A stretch of 64,000 nt of DNA from Streptomyces sp. CB02056. GTDB lineage: Bacteria; Actinomycetota; Actinomycetes; Streptomycetales; Streptomycetaceae. The notes below the pieces were generated by a model. The model made no database searches. It was not told the DNA's origin and saw only the letters and a list, made by a program, of their open reading frames with translations. The DNA is taken from NCBI RefSeq assembly GCF_001905545.1, contig NZ_LIPD01000008.1, positions 1 to 64,000 on the forward strand, in the 5' to 3' direction. The translations under genes were made by a program, and so were the position numbers. Shown piece after piece: positions 62,726 through 64,000 of this stretch. How positions within the stretch are numbered: the stretch's first letter is position 1; each line of letters opens with the position of its first letter.

Positions 62726-64000
62726 TCAGTAGTCCAGCGCGCGGATCGCGGAGCGCAGCGCGCCCGGCACGTCGGCCACCAGCAGGTGCACGCCGTCCCG
62801 GACGACGTGCCGGCCGCCGACCACCAGGTGCCGCACGTCCGCCGCCGAGGCCGCGAAGACGGCGATCTCGGCGCCCAGCCGGGGCGGCGGGCCCGCCGTA
62901 CGGACGGTGTCCAGCGCGATCACCGTGAAGTCGGCGAGCGCCCCGGCCTCGATCCGTCCGGCCTCCGGCCAGCCGAGCGAGGCGTGCCCGTCCTCGGTGC
63001 CGGCCCGCAGCAGCGCGTTCGCCGTCCAGTGGCCGCGCGTCCGCGTCCGCAGCCGCTCGTCCAGCTCCAGCGCGCGGGCCTCCTCGAACGGGTCGATCAC
63101 CGCGTGGCTGTCGCTGCCCAGGGTGATCGGGGAGCCCGCCGAGGCGAGCCGGCGGGCCGGGCCGATGCCGTCCGCGAGGTCCCGCTCGGTGGTGGGGCAC
63201 ATGCAGACCGTGGTGGAGGAGTCGGTGAGGAGCCTGACGTCCTCGTCGGTCAGGTGGGTGGCGTGCACGGCCGAGGTGCGCGGGCCGAGCACGCCGTGGT
63301 CGGCGAGCAGCCGGGTCGGGGTGACGCCGTGCGCGGCCAGGCAGGCGTCGTTCTCCGCGGTCTGCTCGGACAGGTGGACGTGCAGCGGCGCCCCGCGCAG
63401 CGCCGACCAGTGCGCGACGGTGTCCAGCTGCTCGGCCGGGACGGCCCGCACCGAGTGGACGGCGGCGCCGATCCGGGCGTGCTCGCGCGGCTTGAGCGCG
63501 TCCGCCCGGGCGGCCCAGGCGTCGGCGTCGCCGTCGCTGAACCGCAGCTGGGGGTGGGTCGGCTCGGCCCCGAAACCGGAGGACAGGTAGCAGGTGTCCA
63601 GCAGGGTGATCCGGATGCCGGCCCGGGCGGCGGCCTCGATCAGCGCCTCGCCCATCGCGTTCGGGTCGGTGTACCGGGCGCCGCCGGGCGCGTGGTGCAG
63701 GTAGTGGAACTCGCCGACGGCGGTGACGCCGGCCAGCGCCATCTCGGCGTAGACGGCGGTGGCGAGCGCCAGGTAGCGGTCCGGGTCCAGCGCGCCGGCG
63801 AACCGGTACATGGTGTCGCGCCAGGTCCAGAAGGTGCCGGAGCCGACCTGGACGTGCCCGCGCAGCGCCCGGTGGAAGGCGTGCGAGTGGGCGTTCGCCT
63901 GGCCGGGCAGCAGCAGCCCGTCGAGCCGGACGGCGCCGGGCGGGCAGGGGCCGCTGTCCGGGACGACGGCGGCGATCGTCCCGCCGGGGCCGGTGGTGAT
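62726..64000 (-). CDS. hutF: Formimidoylglutamate deiminase (N-terminus cut by window edge)
   Basis: Partial gene: at least 424 codons remain and the frame stays open to the right edge. Amidohydrolase-fold enzyme converting formiminoglutamate to formylglutamate and ammonia. Metal motif [12 protein letters not shown] (near the window edge), [37 protein letters not shown] and [20 protein letters not shown]. HutF means histidine is degraded through the formylglutamate branch. A downstream ATG at 63811 is not the true start, since the metal-binding segment precedes it. Confidence 0.94.
   Translation of the reverse strand: MTTGPGGTIAAVVPDSGPCPPGAVRLDGLLLPGQANAHSHAFHRALRGHVQVGSGTFWTWRDTMYRFAGALDPDRYLALATAVYAEMALAGVTAVGEFHYLHHAPGGARYTDPNAMGEALIEAAARAGIRITLLDTCYLSSGFGAEPTHPQLRFSDGDADAWAARADALKPREHARIGAAVHSVRAVPAEQLDTVAHWSALRGAPLHVHLSEQTAENDACLAAHGVTPTRLLADHGVLGPRTSAVHATHLTDEDVRLLTDSSTTVCMCPTTERDLADGIGPARRLASAGSPITLGSDSHAVIDPFEEARALELDERLRTRTRGHWTANALLRAGTEDGHASLGWPEAGRIEAGALADFTVIALDTVRTAGPPPRLGAEIAVFAASAADVRHLVVGGRHVVRDGVHLLVADVPGALRSAIRALDY

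Overview
The window is high-GC (roughly 70 percent or more by eye), with strong G/C third-position bias and frequent GTG starts. It carries whiB, F420 biosynthesis genes, WhiJ-type XRE/DUF397 regulators and several LytR-CpsA-Psr (LCP) proteins. This is chromosomal-core DNA of a Streptomycetaceae actinomycete (Streptomyces or Kitasatospora; I cannot decide which). Gene order (ahcY, CDF, manA-like, Trm112, manB, DUF3499, zincin, DUF5719, large GT2, whiB, CDO, cofD, cofE ... purE, purK, GtrA, kinase/regulator ... hut) fits, from memory, the conserved whiB-purEK-hut region of Streptomyces chromosomes. No transposon, prophage, CRISPR array or tRNA was seen.

Layout. 1-0.43 kb: promoter/leader of an rRNA operon that reads leftward out of the window. 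0.5-5.3 kb: SpoIIM-like and RDD membrane proteins, and an ECF sigma factor coupled to a membrane anti-sigma-like partner. 5.3-18.5 kb: ahcY, a cation exporter, mannose-phosphate metabolism (SIS isomerase-like, manB), DUF3499, a degenerate zincin, a DUF5719/giant glycosyltransferase pair and whiB. 18.9-22.1 kb: a predicted leaderless cysteine-rich leader ORF, cysteine dioxygenase, and cofD-cofE for coenzyme F420. 22-38.5 kb: DNA glycosylase, secreted PGRP-type amidase, TIGR03089 protein, three LCP proteins, sugar acyl- and glycosyltransferases, and a MacB-type ABC exporter, a cell-envelope neighbourhood. 38.5-55.5 kb: housekeeping genes (cyclophilin, MerR, methyltransferase, acyl-CoA dehydrogenase, UDP-glucose dehydrogenase, dipeptidase, purE/purK, GtrA, two-component system, POT peptide transporter, S9 peptidase). 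55.5-61.5 kb: an accessory island. 61.5-64 kb: hutI and the 5'-truncated hutF.

The accessory island is the most novel part. A 48-codon ORF that looks like a RiPP precursor sits directly upstream of a stand-alone HExxH protein (HETVH) of the peptide-beta-hydroxylase type. A perfect 13-bp hairpin lies between them, and a pentapeptide-repeat protein converges on the enzyme gene with overlapping stop codons. The precursor gene is divergent from a small protein / DUF6879 / XRE-DUF5753 regulator operon. The shared promoter region holds a four-box CTTGC/GCAAG inverted array. Next comes an oppositely oriented operon of a histidine-kinase-like ATPase, an 84-aa protein and an unannotated 40-aa single-pass membrane peptide, then a second XRE-DUF5753/DUF397 pair.

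The second notable signal is the cysteine-rich leader ORF (five Cys codons within eight consecutive codons, four of them the rare TGT) placed upstream of cysteine dioxygenase. It starts where a consensus -35 box predicts transcription to begin, which suggests cysteine-responsive translational or attenuation control.
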